Notes: generated by a model not told the origin, from the sequence alone. DNA of 64,000 bases from Vibrio barjaei (GCF_001639065.2 NZ_LQXO02000005.1:186001-250000), one strand, 5' to 3'. Positions 52,703 to 62,823 are shown, numbered from the stretch's first letter. Translations and numbers: made by a program.

Positions 52703-53164
52703 CTATTCAGTACGCAATGAATCTACGCGCTCAAACTCGTTACCTACTAGCGGTTGTGCATCAACCTGAGGAACGTGGCACTGCAAGCAGAAATAACGAC
52801 GAGGGGAAACGTCCGCTAAAACAGCATCTTCACGGTTCATATAGTGAGTTACGCTGATTTTAGTCGCACCGGCTTCTTTCGCGTTTTTCCAGCTATGGCA
52901 AGCTAGGCATTTGTTTGCGTTAAGCGATACTTCATAGTTGCGAATTTGATGAGGGATCAGTGGAGGCTGATACACGAAATCACTCTCAATCACTTGGTCT
53001 TTAGGAATATGTTTGAAGTCATCCGCTGGGCGTGTGTCTTCAAGGTTACTACTACCACGGAGTGAATCTAGACCACCAGTTCCACCCGGGTTATTCAATT
53101 CTGCTTGCGCAACACCTGCAATCAGTGCTCCAACAGAGAGAATAGCGACAATCAGTTTTTTCAT
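52703..53164 (-). CDS. napB: Diheme cytochrome subunit NapB
   Basis: 153 residues with a signal peptide ending near GVAQAE and two CxxCH hemes (CLACHSW, CLQCHVPQ). It is the small periplasmic subunit that relays electrons from NapC to NapA. Confidence 0.97.
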   Translation of the reverse strand: MKKLIVAILSVGALIAGVAQAELNNPGGTGGLDSLRGSSNLEDTRPADDFKHIPKDQVIESDFVYQPPLIPHQIRNYEVSLNANKCLACHSWKNAKEAGATKISVTHYMNREDAVLADVSPRRYFCLQCHVPQVDAQPLVGNEFERVDSLRTE

Positions 53165-53240
53165 TTTGTTATCTCCGCCTTAAGGCTAATTCTTCGGTGA
53201 CTACCTCTATTGAAGTAGCCACGTTTCAATATTGTCTCTG

Positions 53241-55730
53241 TTAAGCCACTTTTGTGATTTTCACAGGGCACTTCTTGAAGTCTGTCTGTTTAGACAGAGG
53301 GTCAGTCGCATCAAGAATCAACTTGTTGATTAGGATACGAGCGTCGAAGAATGGTACGAATACCAAACCTTTTGGCGGACGGTTACGGCCACGAGTTTCA
53401 ACACGTACACGTACTTCACCACGTTTATTAGCCATCAATACTTCGTCACCACGGCGAAGGCCACGAGACTTAGCATCTTCAGGGTGGATATAACACACTG
53501 CATCTGGCACGGCTTTGTACAGTTCAGGAACACGGCGAGTCATAGTACCTGTATGCCAGTGCTCAAGAACACGGCCAGTACATAGCCATAGGTCGAATTC
53601 TTCATCTGGCACTTCTGGTGGCGCTTCATACGGTGCTGAAATAATCAGAGCCTTACCATCTGGTTTACCATAGAAGTCCCAACCGGAACCTGCTTTCGCA
53701 TATGGATCTGAGCCTTCTTTGTAACGCCACAATGTTTCTTTACCATCAACAACAGGCCAGCGTAGACCGCGAACTTGATGGTATACATCGTATGGAGCCA
53801 AATCGTGACCATGACCACGACCAAATGCCGCGTACTCTTCAAATAGACCCTTTTGAACGTAGTAACCGAAGTGGTGAGCATCATCGTTTAGCTCACGAGA
53901 TTCTTCGATAGGGTACTTATCGACTTGGCCGTTCTTGAACAGCATGTCGTACATGGTTTTACCACGGTACTCTGGCGCTTTTGCAAGTAGTTCTTCTGGC
54001 CACACCTCTTCCATCTTAAAGCGTTTCGAGAACTCCATTACTTGCCACAAGTCAGACTTAGCTTCACCAACTGTCTCAACTTGTTGATACCAAGCTTGCG
54101 TACGACGCTCTGCGTTACCGTAAGCACCTTCTTTTTCAATCCACATCGCTGTAGGAAGAATCAAGTCAGCCGCTTGCGCAGTCGCAGTTGGGTATGGGTC
54201 AGAACATACGATGAAGTTTTCTGGGTTACGGTAACCTGGAAGACGTTCAGTATTGATGTTTGGACCTGCTTGTAGATTGTTGTTACATTGAATCCAGTAG
54301 CAGTTCAATACTCCATCGTGAAGCATTCGGTCTTGCAACACCGCATGGAATCCTGGTTTTGGTGGAATAGTCCCTTCTGGAAGCTTCCACTCTTTCTCGG
54401 CAATTGCACGGTGCTTAGGATTTGCTACCACCATGTCTGCTGGCAAGCGGTGAGCAAAGGTACCAACCTCACGAGCTGTACCACATGCTGATGGCTGACC
54501 TGTTAGGGAGAATGGGCTGTTACCCGGAGTCGCGATCTTACCCGTCAGCAAGTGAATGTTATAAACAAGACCATTCATCCATACACCACGAGTATGCTGG
54601 TTCATACCCATAGTCCATAGAGACATAACCTTAACGTTTGGATCTGCGTATTGTTTAGCAAGCTCAATCAGTTTCTCTGGCTCAACACCAGATATCTCAG
54701 ATGCTTTTTCTACTGTGTAAGGTGCGACTGAAGCTTTGTATTGTTCAAACGTAATGTCTGACATTTTGCCTGAGTTCGGGTGAGCTGCCGCTTTCTGCAG
54801 TGGGTCATCATCACGTAGGCCGTAACCGATGTCAGTTTCAGCTTGTTTGAAGTTGGTGTGCTTGTTAACAAAATCCCAGTTTACAGCGTCGTTTTGAATG
54901 ATGTAGTTCGCGATGAAGTTTGCAATCGCAAGGTCAGACTGAGGATTGAAAATGTAACCGTGATCAGCAAGCTCGAAAGAACGATGGTAGTACGTAGAAA
55001 GTACGTTTACGCGAACATGAGGGTGGCTTAAACGACGGTCAGTGATACGAGTCCAAAGAACAGGGTGCATCTCTGCCATGTTCGAACCCCAAAGTACGAA
55101 AGCGTCCGCATTTTCGAAGTCGTCGTAACAACCCATTGGCTCATCGATACCAAAAGCACGCATGAAACCAACTACCGCTGACGCCATACAGTGACGGGCG
55201 TTAGGGTCAATGTTGTTTGAACGGAAGCCCGCTTTCATCATCTTAGCTGCGGCATAACCTTCCATAACGGTCCATTGGCCTGAACCAAACATACCGATAC
55301 TTGTTGGGCCTTTTGCCTTTAGTGAAGCTTTCCACTTCTCAGCCATGATATCGAACGCTTGGTCCCAAGAAATCGGAGTGAAGTCGCCGTCTTTATCAAA
55401 CTTGCCATCTTTCATACGAAGTAGTGGCTGGGTTAGACGGTCATTACCGTACATAATCTTAGACAGGAAGTAACCCTTGATGCAGTTTAGACCCTTGTTT
55501 ACTGGCGCCTCTGGGTCACCTTGGGTTGCAACAACTTTACCGTTTTGTGTCCCTACCAGTACAGAACAGCCTGTACCACAGAAACGACAAGGAGCTTTAT
55601 CCCAGGTAATTTTTGTTTGGTCGGAGCTAGCAATCAGATTGGTAGCTGACGCAGGAAGAGTTATACCTGCCACCGCTGCCGCCGATGCCGCTGCGTTTGC
55701 TTTCACAAACGCACGTCTTGTCATTTTCAT
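53241..55730 (-). CDS. napA: Periplasmic nitrate reductase catalytic subunit NapA
   Basis: 829 residues. The twin-arginine signal begins [16 protein letters not shown] [4Fe-4S] site ([13 protein letters not shown], closing at [11 protein letters not shown]) and the molybdopterin domain with the cysteine ligand of Mo in [13 protein letters not shown] follow. It reduces nitrate to nitrite in the periplasm. The start overlaps napD by 4 bases. Confidence 0.98.
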   Translation of the reverse strand: MKMTRRAFVKANAAASAAAVAGITLPASATNLIASSDQTKITWDKAPCRFCGTGCSVLVGTQNGKVVATQGDPEAPVNKGLNCIKGYFLSKIMYGNDRLTQPLLRMKDGKFDKDGDFTPISWDQAFDIMAEKWKASLKAKGPTSIGMFGSGQWTVMEGYAAAKMMKAGFRSNNIDPNARHCMASAVVGFMRAFGIDEPMGCYDDFENADAFVLWGSNMAEMHPVLWTRITDRRLSHPHVRVNVLSTYYHRSFELADHGYIFNPQSDLAIANFIANYIIQNDAVNWDFVNKHTNFKQAETDIGYGLRDDDPLQKAAAHPNSGKMSDITFEQYKASVAPYTVEKASEISGVEPEKLIELAKQYADPNVKVMSLWTMGMNQHTRGVWMNGLVYNIHLLTGKIATPGNSPFSLTGQPSACGTAREVGTFAHRLPADMVVANPKHRAIAEKEWKLPEGTIPPKPGFHAVLQDRMLHDGVLNCYWIQCNNNLQAGPNINTERLPGYRNPENFIVCSDPYPTATAQAADLILPTAMWIEKEGAYGNAERRTQAWYQQVETVGEAKSDLWQVMEFSKRFKMEEVWPEELLAKAPEYRGKTMYDMLFKNGQVDKYPIEESRELNDDAHHFGYYVQKGLFEEYAAFGRGHGHDLAPYDVYHQVRGLRWPVVDGKETLWRYKEGSDPYAKAGSGWDFYGKPDGKALIISAPYEAPPEVPDEEFDLWLCTGRVLEHWHTGTMTRRVPELYKAVPDAVCYIHPEDAKSRGLRRGDEVLMANKRGEVRVRVETRGRNRPPKGLVFVPFFDARILINKLILDATDPLSKQTDFKKCPVKITKVA

Positions 55731-56032
55731 ACTTCACCCTCTAATTGGGAATGGTTACTTCCAGTGTTATTTTCATCGTCATCTAACCCGTGCTCGATTT
55801 GGTGATAAACCAAGGCCGCGTTAAGGACATTCGGTAGGTTGTTGATAGCGTCAATTGTGTCGGTGACGAAACCCTGATTCTCGGTTTCTAGAACAACAAT
55901 AATTTTGCCGTCCTCACTGTCTCCGTATATCTCAGCGTTATCGAATTGCTCGATCTGCATTTTGATTTCTGCAAGGTGCTCTGCCTTGCAATGCACTACC
56001 AAACTAGAAATGTGCACTTCGTTTAGTGACAT
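55727..56032 (-). CDS. napD: NapD chaperone
   Basis: 101 residues: [18 protein letters not shown] and [13 protein letters not shown], typical of NapD, which binds the Tat signal of NapA and holds it until cofactor loading. The C-terminus is longer and acidic ([10 protein letters not shown]). It overlaps napA by 4 bases. Confidence 0.95.
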   Translation of the reverse strand: MSLNEVHISSLVVHCKAEHLAEIKMQIEQFDNAEIYGDSEDGKIIVVLETENQGFVTDTIDAINNLPNVLNAALVYHQIEHGLDDDENNTGSNHSQLEGEV

Positions 56033-56071
56033 AAATCTTTTTCTCTTGTTTTATTTTAATTTTACTTTGAA

Positions 56072-56551
56072 CTAGACATTGCTCACTGAGATAGAAGAAT
56101 TTGGACAAACAGATACACATGCTCCACATCCGTTACAGTCTCCTAACTCTAGTTGGGGTAAAGCGACACCGCCCACTCTTAACTTGAATGTGATAGCCAT
56201 GGTTTCACAGCTATCACTGCAACTGCGGCACTCGATGTTGTTTTGTGCCAAACATTGAGTGTCGATCTGTGCTTTTGCATTCCAAGGTGTGGTGTCTCTA
56301 CCATTAAATATAGGCTCTGGACAGATTTCTGCACACTTGTAACAAAACGTACATTCATCAATTGAGAAGTTGACCGCAGGATAGCCACCATCACCGCTCT
56401 TGATAATTTGCGTTTCACACACGTCAATGCATTTACCACAACGAGTGCATTGGTCAGTGAACGTTGCTAAATCCTTTATCCAAGGTAGCCTAGCTTGCTT
56501 AGTATCGATCTGCTTTCTTGTGAAAAAGCGACGCTTGGAAATATCAACCAT
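56072..56551 (-). CDS. napF: NapF ferredoxin-type protein
   Basis: 159 residues with four cysteine clusters (CTRCGKCIDVC, CTFCYKCAEIC, CRSCSDSC, CNGCGACVSVC). It is cytoplasmic and is thought to help load Fe-S into NapA. First gene of the nap operon; its promoter faces narQ. Confidence 0.95.
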   Translation of the reverse strand: MVDISKRRFFTRKQIDTKQARLPWIKDLATFTDQCTRCGKCIDVCETQIIKSGDGGYPAVNFSIDECTFCYKCAEICPEPIFNGRDTTPWNAKAQIDTQCLAQNNIECRSCSDSCETMAITFKLRVGGVALPQLELGDCNGCGACVSVCPNSSISVSNV

Positions 56552-56658
56552 TCATCTCACCAATAAAAACTGTCTACAGAAAGTCTAGTTCAAAAAATCT
56601 GTTAACAATCTTTAATTTACATTCATATAAATTGTAAGTTTGGACATAATTGGATAAA

Positions 56659-56702
56659 TACCTCTTAGGGGTTAAATAGGGGCCATCCTTGTTTTGGATC
56701 AA
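56659..56702. promoter_or_regulatory. NarP and FNR sites between napF and narQ
   Basis: A NarP-type 7-2-7 element TACCTCT-TA-GGGGTTA lies at 56659-56674, 12 of 14 informative positions by eye. An FNR box, TTGTTTTGGATCAA, lies at 56689-56702, one mismatch to TTGAT-N4-ATCAA. The FNR site is farther from napF and the NarP site nearer, the same order as in the E. coli napF promoter. Confidence 0.65.
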
Positions 56703-56791
56703 TAAATTACCGACAATAGATAGCGATAGTGTGAGTCCGGTTTTCGGTACTTATGAATAGATTGAAACAAGTGAAGTGAGAATAGTGAGTC

Positions 56792-58516
56792 ATGAAGAAG
56801 CCGAATAAATCTGTAACCGGCACGATAGCGAAAGCAATGATACTCATCTTGTTGCTTTCTTTAGCAACAACGAACTTTGCTATCTTGACGTTGGCATCCA
56901 GTTTAAACGATGCTGAAGCCGTTAACGTTTCCGGTTCTATGAGAATGCAGAGTTATCGATTAGCCTATGACATGCAATCGGATTCGCCACTCTATTTCTT
57001 ACATGTCGAGCAGTTTGAGCGCTCTCTATATTCTCCTTCAATGAAAGCACTGCAGTCATGGGATGTGCCTGAGAAAATTACTCAGGATTATTACAATCTC
57101 ATTATCCGCTGGCACGAACTCAAATCTGTGCTGTCCAGTGAAGATAGAGAACAGTACCTATTGCTAGTCGCTGATTTTGTGGACCGTATCGACCTATTTG
57201 TATTGGAACTTCAAGAGCACTCCGAAAACAAGTTAATCCGTTTGGCATGGGCTGGGGGAGTTGGTCTGGGCGGAATTCTGCTAGTGGCTGTGTATGTCGT
57301 ACTGTTTGTAAGAAAACAAATTGTTCGGCCTTTGGGACAGCTAATCTCTGCCAGTGAACAGATTCAAAACCGCTCGTTTGATGTCGAGGTTGATGTTCGT
57401 TCTGACAATGAACTCGGTATTTTAGGGAACGCATTTAGAAACATGGCCAAAGACCTCGGCAAGTTATATCGTGGGTTAGAACAAGCGGTAAATGAAAAAA
57501 CCCATAAGCTTCAACATGCGCATCAATCGCTGCAAGTACTTTATCAATCGTCCCAAGAGCTGACTGCAACACGAATTTCCCATGAGAACTTCCGAGCCAT
57601 ACTGACTTATATCTACAGTGTTGAAGGTATTTCAGCGGTGGAAATCAAGGTATCTGAAGTAGAGGGTAATCCCTGGATCGCTACTGAAGGTACTTTCAAT
57701 GGGAAAGCGGAGCGGGTAAGGCCATTGCACTTAGATGGTGAAGAACTGGGCCAACTCAGATATCAAGTTGGTTTACCTTGTCCAGATGAAAAATTGATAG
57801 ATAACTTCGTTCAAATCTTATCGCGAGCGATTTACTACAACAAAGCGCAACGTCAAACCGAACAGATTATATTAATGGAAGAGCGGGCCACGATTGCCAG
57901 AGAACTTCACGATTCACTCGCTCAGTCACTGTCTTACTTAAAAATTCAGGTTACACTACTAAACCGTTCTATTTCTAAGGAATTAACTGACTCGCCATCA
58001 AGTCGTTCTCAACTTGTGTTGAATGATATACGCGAGGGATTGGATAACGCCTATGTTCAGCTGCGAGAATTGCTGACTACCTTCCGACTATCGATCAAGG
58101 AAGGGACGTTTGGGGAAGCAATTACTGAAATGCTTCACCAATTGGATGAACAAACTGACGCTGAGATAGAGCTCGATAATCAAATGTCGTCTTTGGAGTT
58201 GGGCGCAAATGAACAAGTTCATATTTTGCAGCTGATTCGTGAGGCCGTACTTAATGCGATGAAGCACGCACAAGCCTCATTTATAAAAGTGACCTGTTTC
58301 GAAGATGAAAATGCCCTTGTTACTGTTAAAATAAAAGACGATGGTGTAGGGTTCGACCAAAATATACAGAAATTAGATCATTATGGCATGAGCATTATGA
58401 AAGAGCGTGCAGCTCGACTTAATGCGGTACTTGCTATAGATTCCGCCGAAAACGATGGTTGTGAGGTGGTATTAACGTTTCAAAGAAGTAAGGAGCCACT
58501 AAGTGAGCGAATGTAA
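56792..58516 (+). CDS. narQ: Nitrate/nitrite sensor kinase NarQ
   Basis: 574 residues: TM1, a periplasmic sensor with the P-box-type motif SGSMRMQSYRLAYDM that binds nitrate, TM2, HAMP, a GAF-like signalling region, and a HisKA_3 kinase (ARELHDSLAQSLSYLKIQ) with an ATPase domain (EAVLNAMKHAQA). It phosphorylates NarP in response to nitrate or nitrite. The stop overlaps narP by 14 bases. Confidence 0.95.
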   Translation: MKKPNKSVTGTIAKAMILILLLSLATTNFAILTLASSLNDAEAVNVSGSMRMQSYRLAYDMQSDSPLYFLHVEQFERSLYSPSMKALQSWDVPEKITQDYYNLIIRWHELKSVLSSEDREQYLLLVADFVDRIDLFVLELQEHSENKLIRLAWAGGVGLGGILLVAVYVVLFVRKQIVRPLGQLISASEQIQNRSFDVEVDVRSDNELGILGNAFRNMAKDLGKLYRGLEQAVNEKTHKLQHAHQSLQVLYQSSQELTATRISHENFRAILTYIYSVEGISAVEIKVSEVEGNPWIATEGTFNGKAERVRPLHLDGEELGQLRYQVGLPCPDEKLIDNFVQILSRAIYYNKAQRQTEQIILMEERATIARELHDSLAQSLSYLKIQVTLLNRSISKELTDSPSSRSQLVLNDIREGLDNAYVQLRELLTTFRLSIKEGTFGEAITEMLHQLDEQTDAEIELDNQMSSLELGANEQVHILQLIREAVLNAMKHAQASFIKVTCFEDENALVTVKIKDDGVGFDQNIQKLDHYGMSIMKERAARLNAVLAIDSAENDGCEVVLTFQRSKEPLSERM

Positions 58517-59135
58517 AGTCATGTTAGTCGACGATCACCCTTTAATGAGGCGTGGTATTGGACAGTTACTCAGCTTTGAAGACGATTTTGGGATTGTTGC
58601 GGAAGCCAGCAATGGCTCGGATGCGATTGCGTTGGCAAAAGAACATGAACCTGACTTGATCTTACTCGATCTTAATATGAAGGGTATGTCAGGTTTAGAT
58701 ACGCTCAAAGCACTAAGAGAAGATGACTTTCAGGGACACATTGTCATTCTTACCGTCTCTGATATTCCAGCGGATATCGATGCCTTAGTAAAAGCAGGTG
58801 CTGATGGGTATCTACTTAAAGATACCGAGCCAGATGAAATCATTGAACTGCTTCGTGGGCTGACATCAGGTAATAAAGCTTTCAGTTCTGCCATCGAGAA
58901 GTACCTTGAAGAAAGAGCGAATACTAGTGATGTTTTCGCGACACTGACTGAGCGTGAAATGCAGATTCTTCAAGAAGTGGCGAAAGGATTTAGAAACAAG
59001 CAAATTGCCGATCGACTGTTTATTTCTGAGTCAACGGTTAAAGTGCATATGAAGAGTTTGCTGAGAAAGCTGCAAGTCCCTTCAAGAACTGCAGCCACCA
59101 TTCTTTACTTAGAGCGCTTTGGTGAAATTAAGTAA
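58503..59135 (+). CDS. narP: Response regulator NarP
   Basis: 210 residues from GTG, with AGGAG inside narQ. The receiver domain has the phospho-acceptor in DLILLDLNMKG, and the output is a LuxR/FixJ HTH (LTEREMQILQEVAKGFRNKQIA). It activates nap under anaerobic nitrate conditions. Confidence 0.95.
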   Translation: MSECKVMLVDDHPLMRRGIGQLLSFEDDFGIVAEASNGSDAIALAKEHEPDLILLDLNMKGMSGLDTLKALREDDFQGHIVILTVSDIPADIDALVKAGADGYLLKDTEPDEIIELLRGLTSGNKAFSSAIEKYLEERANTSDVFATLTEREMQILQEVAKGFRNKQIADRLFISESTVKVHMKSLLRKLQVPSRTAATILYLERFGEIK

Positions 59136-59168
59136 TCATGGCGTAGACAACTTCTTGGTTACAATGAC

Positions 59169-59198
59169 AAAAAGGTCTAGCTCAAGCTAGACCTTTTT
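59169..59198. terminator. Bidirectional terminator narP / bgl
   Basis: AAAAAGGTCTAGC/GCTAGACCTTTTT stem with a TCAA loop and T-runs on both strands. Confidence 0.93.
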
Positions 59199-59206
59199 CG
59201 TGAAAA

Positions 59207-60628
59207 CTAAAGAGCTTCACCATTAGATTCAATGACTTTCTGATACCAATAGAAGCTGTCTTTTTTGTAGCGTTTCAGTTCTTTTTCGCTCTCTTCATCA
59301 CGGTCAACATACACGAACCCATAACGCTTCGCATAGCCGTTTAACCAACTGAACAAGTCCTGATAAGACCAAGTACAGTAGCCAATAACTTCACAACCGT
59401 CGTCAATCGCATCTCCAATTGCTTCTACGTGCGCTTTTAGAAAGTCAATGCGGTAGTCATCATGAACTTTGCCATCTTCCGTTAGTGTGTCATAAGCACC
59501 AAGGCCGTTTTCGCTAATAAGAATTGGAAGGTTATAGCGTGATGTAATGCGGCGAAGGGCGACGCGCAGTCCCTCAGGATCAATGGCCCAGTTCCAATCA
59601 GTCATTTTTAGATGTTCGTTATCAGCGCGTACGTAGTATTTGTCTGTTGGGATAGCGGCAACATCGGAAACCACAGAGACTTGAGCAGCATTACCTGTTT
59701 GAGCGGTCTCAGCCTTATTTTCTGGAGCTACAAACGTAGCGGACTGATAGTAGTTTAGTCCCATGAAGTCGCAGATACCGGCTTTCAGCAGCTCTTTGTC
59801 ACCATCTTGAAAGTCGATATGAATACCAAGTCGTTCTAGAAGCTTTAGGCCAATCTTTGGATATGCGCCTTTTGCGTAGACATCCATCCAAAGCAAATCT
59901 TGGATTTCTTGTGCGTTTTCAGCCGCGATGACATCTTCTGGAGAAGCAGTTTTAGAGTAGGTCGGACTATAAGCGAAGCTCGCTCCGATCTGACCCGGCA
60001 GGCCCATTTCTTTAAATCGTTTTACCGCATTAGCATTTGCAAGACTTGCAATGTGGTTAGCATTAATAAAACGCTGATAATCGGAAACCTTTGGCGGATG
60101 GATTTTTTGAACATAGCCAAGACTAGTAAAGATGTTTTGCTCGTTCATACAAACCCAGTACGGTACTTTTTCACCGTACTCGGTAAACAGGACTTCACAG
60201 TATTTGGTAAAGTCAGCCAGAATCTTACGGCTTTCCCAACCTTGGTATTCATCTTGTAGGGCTTGAGGAAGATCCCAATGGTAGATTGTTAGGATCGGTG
60301 TGATACCACATTCGATAAGTTTATTAATAACGTTGTGATAGAACTCGATGCCTTTAGGATTAATAGTGCGGCCATCAGGCATGATGCGAGTCCAAGCGAC
60401 CGAAAAGCGATAGGCTTTTAACCCCATTTCGCGCATCAACTCAATATCTTCTTCATACTTATGGTAGAAATCGATCGCTACTTCACCCGTGGTGTCTTTG
60501 AATGTGTTGCCTGGTACACGAGAGTAGACGTCCCAAATGGAGTCACCTTTACCGTCTAAGTTAGCTGCGCCTTCAATCTGATACGCCGCAGACGCACTGC
60601 CCCATAGGAAATTCTCTTGAAATGCCAT
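59207..60628 (-). CDS. 6-phospho-beta-glucosidase (GH1)
   Basis: 473 residues. The GH1 N-terminal signature FLWGSASAAYQIEGA is complete. The acid/base glutamate is in CMNEQNI and the nucleophile in LISENGLGAYD. The phosphate-recognition residues of the 6-phospho subgroup, serine-lysine-tyrosine, appear in SWLNGYAKRYGF near the C-terminus. It hydrolyses PTS-imported beta-glucoside phosphates such as cellobiose-6-phosphate in the cytoplasm. No PTS gene is adjacent. It is divergent from its likely GntR regulator. Confidence 0.92.
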   Translation of the reverse strand: MAFQENFLWGSASAAYQIEGAANLDGKGDSIWDVYSRVPGNTFKDTTGEVAIDFYHKYEEDIELMREMGLKAYRFSVAWTRIMPDGRTINPKGIEFYHNVINKLIECGITPILTIYHWDLPQALQDEYQGWESRKILADFTKYCEVLFTEYGEKVPYWVCMNEQNIFTSLGYVQKIHPPKVSDYQRFINANHIASLANANAVKRFKEMGLPGQIGASFAYSPTYSKTASPEDVIAAENAQEIQDLLWMDVYAKGAYPKIGLKLLERLGIHIDFQDGDKELLKAGICDFMGLNYYQSATFVAPENKAETAQTGNAAQVSVVSDVAAIPTDKYYVRADNEHLKMTDWNWAIDPEGLRVALRRITSRYNLPILISENGLGAYDTLTEDGKVHDDYRIDFLKAHVEAIGDAIDDGCEVIGYCTWSYQDLFSWLNGYAKRYGFVYVDRDEESEKELKRYKKDSFYWYQKVIESNGEAL

Positions 60629-60681
60629 GATTACTCCAGTTTGAAATGTTTAAAATACTAATCTCTTTGAGGTGATACTAT

Positions 60682-60699
60682 TAAAACCATATGGTTTTA
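60682..60699. promoter_or_regulatory. GntR operator 1 (perfect 18-bp palindrome)
   Basis: TAAAACCATATGGTTTTA, 54 bases before the GH1 start. It is a strong candidate operator for the divergent UTRA-type GntR regulator. Confidence 0.75.
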
Positions 60700-60767
60700 C
60701 AATTATATTTACCTTATAGAGTGATCTTGATCTCTTTTATTGGCATTCTGTGATGATGTTTGGACTA

Positions 60768-60785
60768 AATTAAATATGGTTTTAT
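60768..60785. promoter_or_regulatory. GntR operator 2 (imperfect copy)
   Basis: AATATGGTTTTA repeats the right half of operator 1 with a degenerate left half. The two sites are 86 bp apart, and this copy lies 100 bases before the GntR gene. Confidence 0.6.
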
Positions 60786-60884
60786 ATCGTTGCTTGTGTC
60801 TTGAAACGGAAGGAAGTACCCTTGGGACTAAGAGTAAAGGCAGGTTATTTGCCGATGTATATTGGATAGCATAGGCATTCATAA

Positions 60885-61601
60885 ATGATTAAGTATCAGG
60901 GCATTTATAGTGAAATGAAGACACGTATTCTTTCTGGAGAGTACTCGTCGGAGGAAAAACTCCCAGATGGCAGATCGTTGGCCGCGGAGTTTGAATGCAG
61001 TGAAATAACCATTAAAAAAGCCATGGACTTTTTAGTGAAAGAAGGGTTGGTCGTACGTAAGCGTGGAGCTGGCTCATTCGTAAAACAAAAGCCTGATGCG
61101 GTGTCTGACTCTCATTTACTTGGAACTAAAAAACGAGCCCAAGATAAGGGTAAAACGGTTCATACTCGTGTTGTTAAATTCTGTTCGGTGCCCGCAAACG
61201 TGTTGATCGCAGAGAAACTAAAATGCAACGTTGGCGATCCGGTTTATGACATAACGCGAATCAGAGTATTAGATGGCGTGCCATCAATCGTTGAGTATAT
61301 CTATCTGTCAGCCAAAGTCGTTCCCGGCTTATCTATCGAACATGTCAAAGACTCGATATATGGCTACATATCCAACAAATTAAACCTCACCATTCATAGC
61401 GCTAATTTGCGTATCACGATTGCCAACGCAAACGTTGCAGAGACAGACTACCTCAGTGTTCCTGTAGGGGAGCATTTGGTGAATGTGGCTCAAAATGCCT
61501 ATTTAGATAACGGACAAATCTTTGAATATTCAGTGGCGAGACATATCTGTGATAGCTACGAGTTCTCGACGACTTACGTTAAGAGTGATACACAACTTTA
61601 G
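60885..61601 (+). CDS. GntR/HutC-family regulator of the GH1 gene
   Basis: 238 residues: an N-terminal winged HTH (LPDGRSLAAEFECSEITIKKAM) and a UTRA ligand-binding domain (VYDITRIRVLDGVPSIVEYIY). Members of this group, such as BglR-type repressors, sense sugar phosphates. The paired palindromes in the divergent promoter fit repression of the 6-phospho-beta-glucosidase. Confidence 0.87.
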   Translation: MIKYQGIYSEMKTRILSGEYSSEEKLPDGRSLAAEFECSEITIKKAMDFLVKEGLVVRKRGAGSFVKQKPDAVSDSHLLGTKKRAQDKGKTVHTRVVKFCSVPANVLIAEKLKCNVGDPVYDITRIRVLDGVPSIVEYIYLSAKVVPGLSIEHVKDSIYGYISNKLNLTIHSANLRITIANANVAETDYLSVPVGEHLVNVAQNAYLDNGQIFEYSVARHICDSYEFSTTYVKSDTQL

Positions 61602-61632
61602 TTTTCAAGCAGATGAGAGCAAGCTAAGGTCA

Positions 61633-61693
61633 GTCTCATAAATGAGACGTATCATCGGGGTGAAACGAAATTCCAATGACTAAAATTAGTCAT
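61633..61693. promoter_or_regulatory. Two palindromes upstream of the sigma-54 activator
   Basis: GTCTCAT-AA-ATGAGAC (61633-61648) and ATGACTAA-AA-TTAGTCAT (61676-61693), both perfect, centred 44 bp apart. They may be activator or repressor sites for the gene at 61724. The first shares 15 bases exactly with 15535-15549 upstream of luxT. Confidence 0.5.
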
Positions 61694-61723
61694 AGTAAAA
61701 AAGTTTAGAGAAGGAGAGGTATC

Positions 61724-62638
61724 TTGACTGGCTTAAGTGGTGCCAGCAAAGCCATAGAAGTTACCAATAAACGGATTTCACAATATGCCGCCAGTGACAG
61801 TGAGGTACTCATTCAAGGAGAAACTGGTGTAGGTAAAAGTCGCTGCGCTAGGCTAATTCACGATTTATCAAACCGAAACCGTGGCCCATTTGTGGAGTTG
61901 AATTGTGGTTCGATTCCACGTGGGTTAGTTGAGTCAGAATTATTCGGCCATGAGAAAGGTGCCTTTACTGGTGCTATAAAAACGCATGCAGGCTATATAC
62001 GCAGGGCTCATCACGGCACCCTATTTTTAGATGAAATAGGCGATATGCCATTAGAGGTTCAAGCTCACCTTCTGCATTTTTTAGAGTCCAAACGCATACA
62101 TAGTGTTGGTTCGGATAGAGATGATTTGATTGATTGTCGCATTATCGCCGCAACCAACGAGTCCGTTGAGACTCTGATTGGACGAGGAGAATTTAGAAAG
62201 GATCTGTTCTACCGTTTGAACGTCCTGCCAATCACTATCCCTTCTCTTCGAGAACGAAGTGAAGACATCTTATTACTTGCTGATGAGTTTCTTCAATTTG
62301 AAATTGAGTCTCTGAATATCGACAATCGCACGTTTTCTAGCAGCTGCTATACGGTGTTGAGGCACTACTCATGGCCCGGCAACATACGTGAGTTGAAAAA
62401 TGTCATTAAGCGAGCTGTTGTTCTTTCTCACGGTCAGTCTATTGAACCCGAGTCCCTAGGGATAGAGGTAGATACACTTTTTAAGGTAAACGACCATAAG
62501 GGAATGCGCTCTGAGATGCTTGAGCAAGTGATTCGTTCGCATAAGTTCAACATGACTGCTGTTGCAAGAACCCTCAATATTTCTCGGCCGACACTGTATC
62601 GTCTGATCAAGAAACACAACATTCAACTAGATAGCTAG
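61724..62638 (+). CDS. Sigma-54 activator without a sensor domain (PspF-like layout)
   Basis: 304 residues from a TTG with a strong AAGGAGAGG site. The AAA+ domain starts almost at residue 1: Walker A GETGVGKS, the sigma-54-contacting GAFTGA loop, Walker B TLFLDEIGD, and arginine fingers in RKDLFYRLN. A Fis-type HTH (MTAVARTLNISRPTLYRLIK) ends the protein. Lack of a receiver or other sensor means activity must be set by expression level or a separate partner. It is followed by a sigma-54 promoter and a secreted-protein gene, its probable target. Confidence 0.9.
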   Translation: MTGLSGASKAIEVTNKRISQYAASDSEVLIQGETGVGKSRCARLIHDLSNRNRGPFVELNCGSIPRGLVESELFGHEKGAFTGAIKTHAGYIRRAHHGTLFLDEIGDMPLEVQAHLLHFLESKRIHSVGSDRDDLIDCRIIAATNESVETLIGRGEFRKDLFYRLNVLPITIPSLRERSEDILLLADEFLQFEIESLNIDNRTFSSSCYTVLRHYSWPGNIRELKNVIKRAVVLSHGQSIEPESLGIEVDTLFKVNDHKGMRSEMLEQVIRSHKFNMTAVARTLNISRPTLYRLIKKHNIQLDS

Positions 62639-62655
62639 CCGCTTTATCAAGTTGC

Positions 62656-62723
62656 ACTGTTACAGTCTGTAAAGTCCGGTTGTATCAAGCCCTTTCCTAA
62701 AAATCAGATGGTTAGTTATCTGA
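62656..62723. promoter_or_regulatory. Candidate enhancer dyads upstream of the sigma-54 promoter
   Basis: ACTGT-T-ACAGT at 62656-62666 and TCAGAT-N8-ATCTGA at 62704-62723 are dyads 50-120 bp before the -24 element, where enhancer sites are expected. They differ from the palindromes upstream of the activator gene. Confidence 0.4.
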
Positions 62724-62769
62724 CGTTACACTGCCATTTTTAAATTCACTTTATTTCAAATAGTTATGA

Positions 62770-62797
62770 GCGGCATGAGACTTGCTCCTAAGAGGGT
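62770..62797 (+). promoter_or_regulatory. Sigma-54 (-24/-12) promoter
   Basis: CGGCATGAGACTTGCT at 62771-62786 has GG (62772-62773) and GC (62784-62785) exactly 10 bases apart. It matches TGGCAY-N5-TTGCW except the first T. Predicted start near 62797, 27 bases before the secreted-protein ATG. Confidence 0.8.
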
Positions 62798-62823
62798 TCA
62801 CTCCATACTTTAAGGAGTCAATA

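Noticed and set aside
61694..61723. Sigma-54 promoter for the activator gene itself
   Set aside because: No GG-N10-GC element with -24/-12 context is present before the TTG start.
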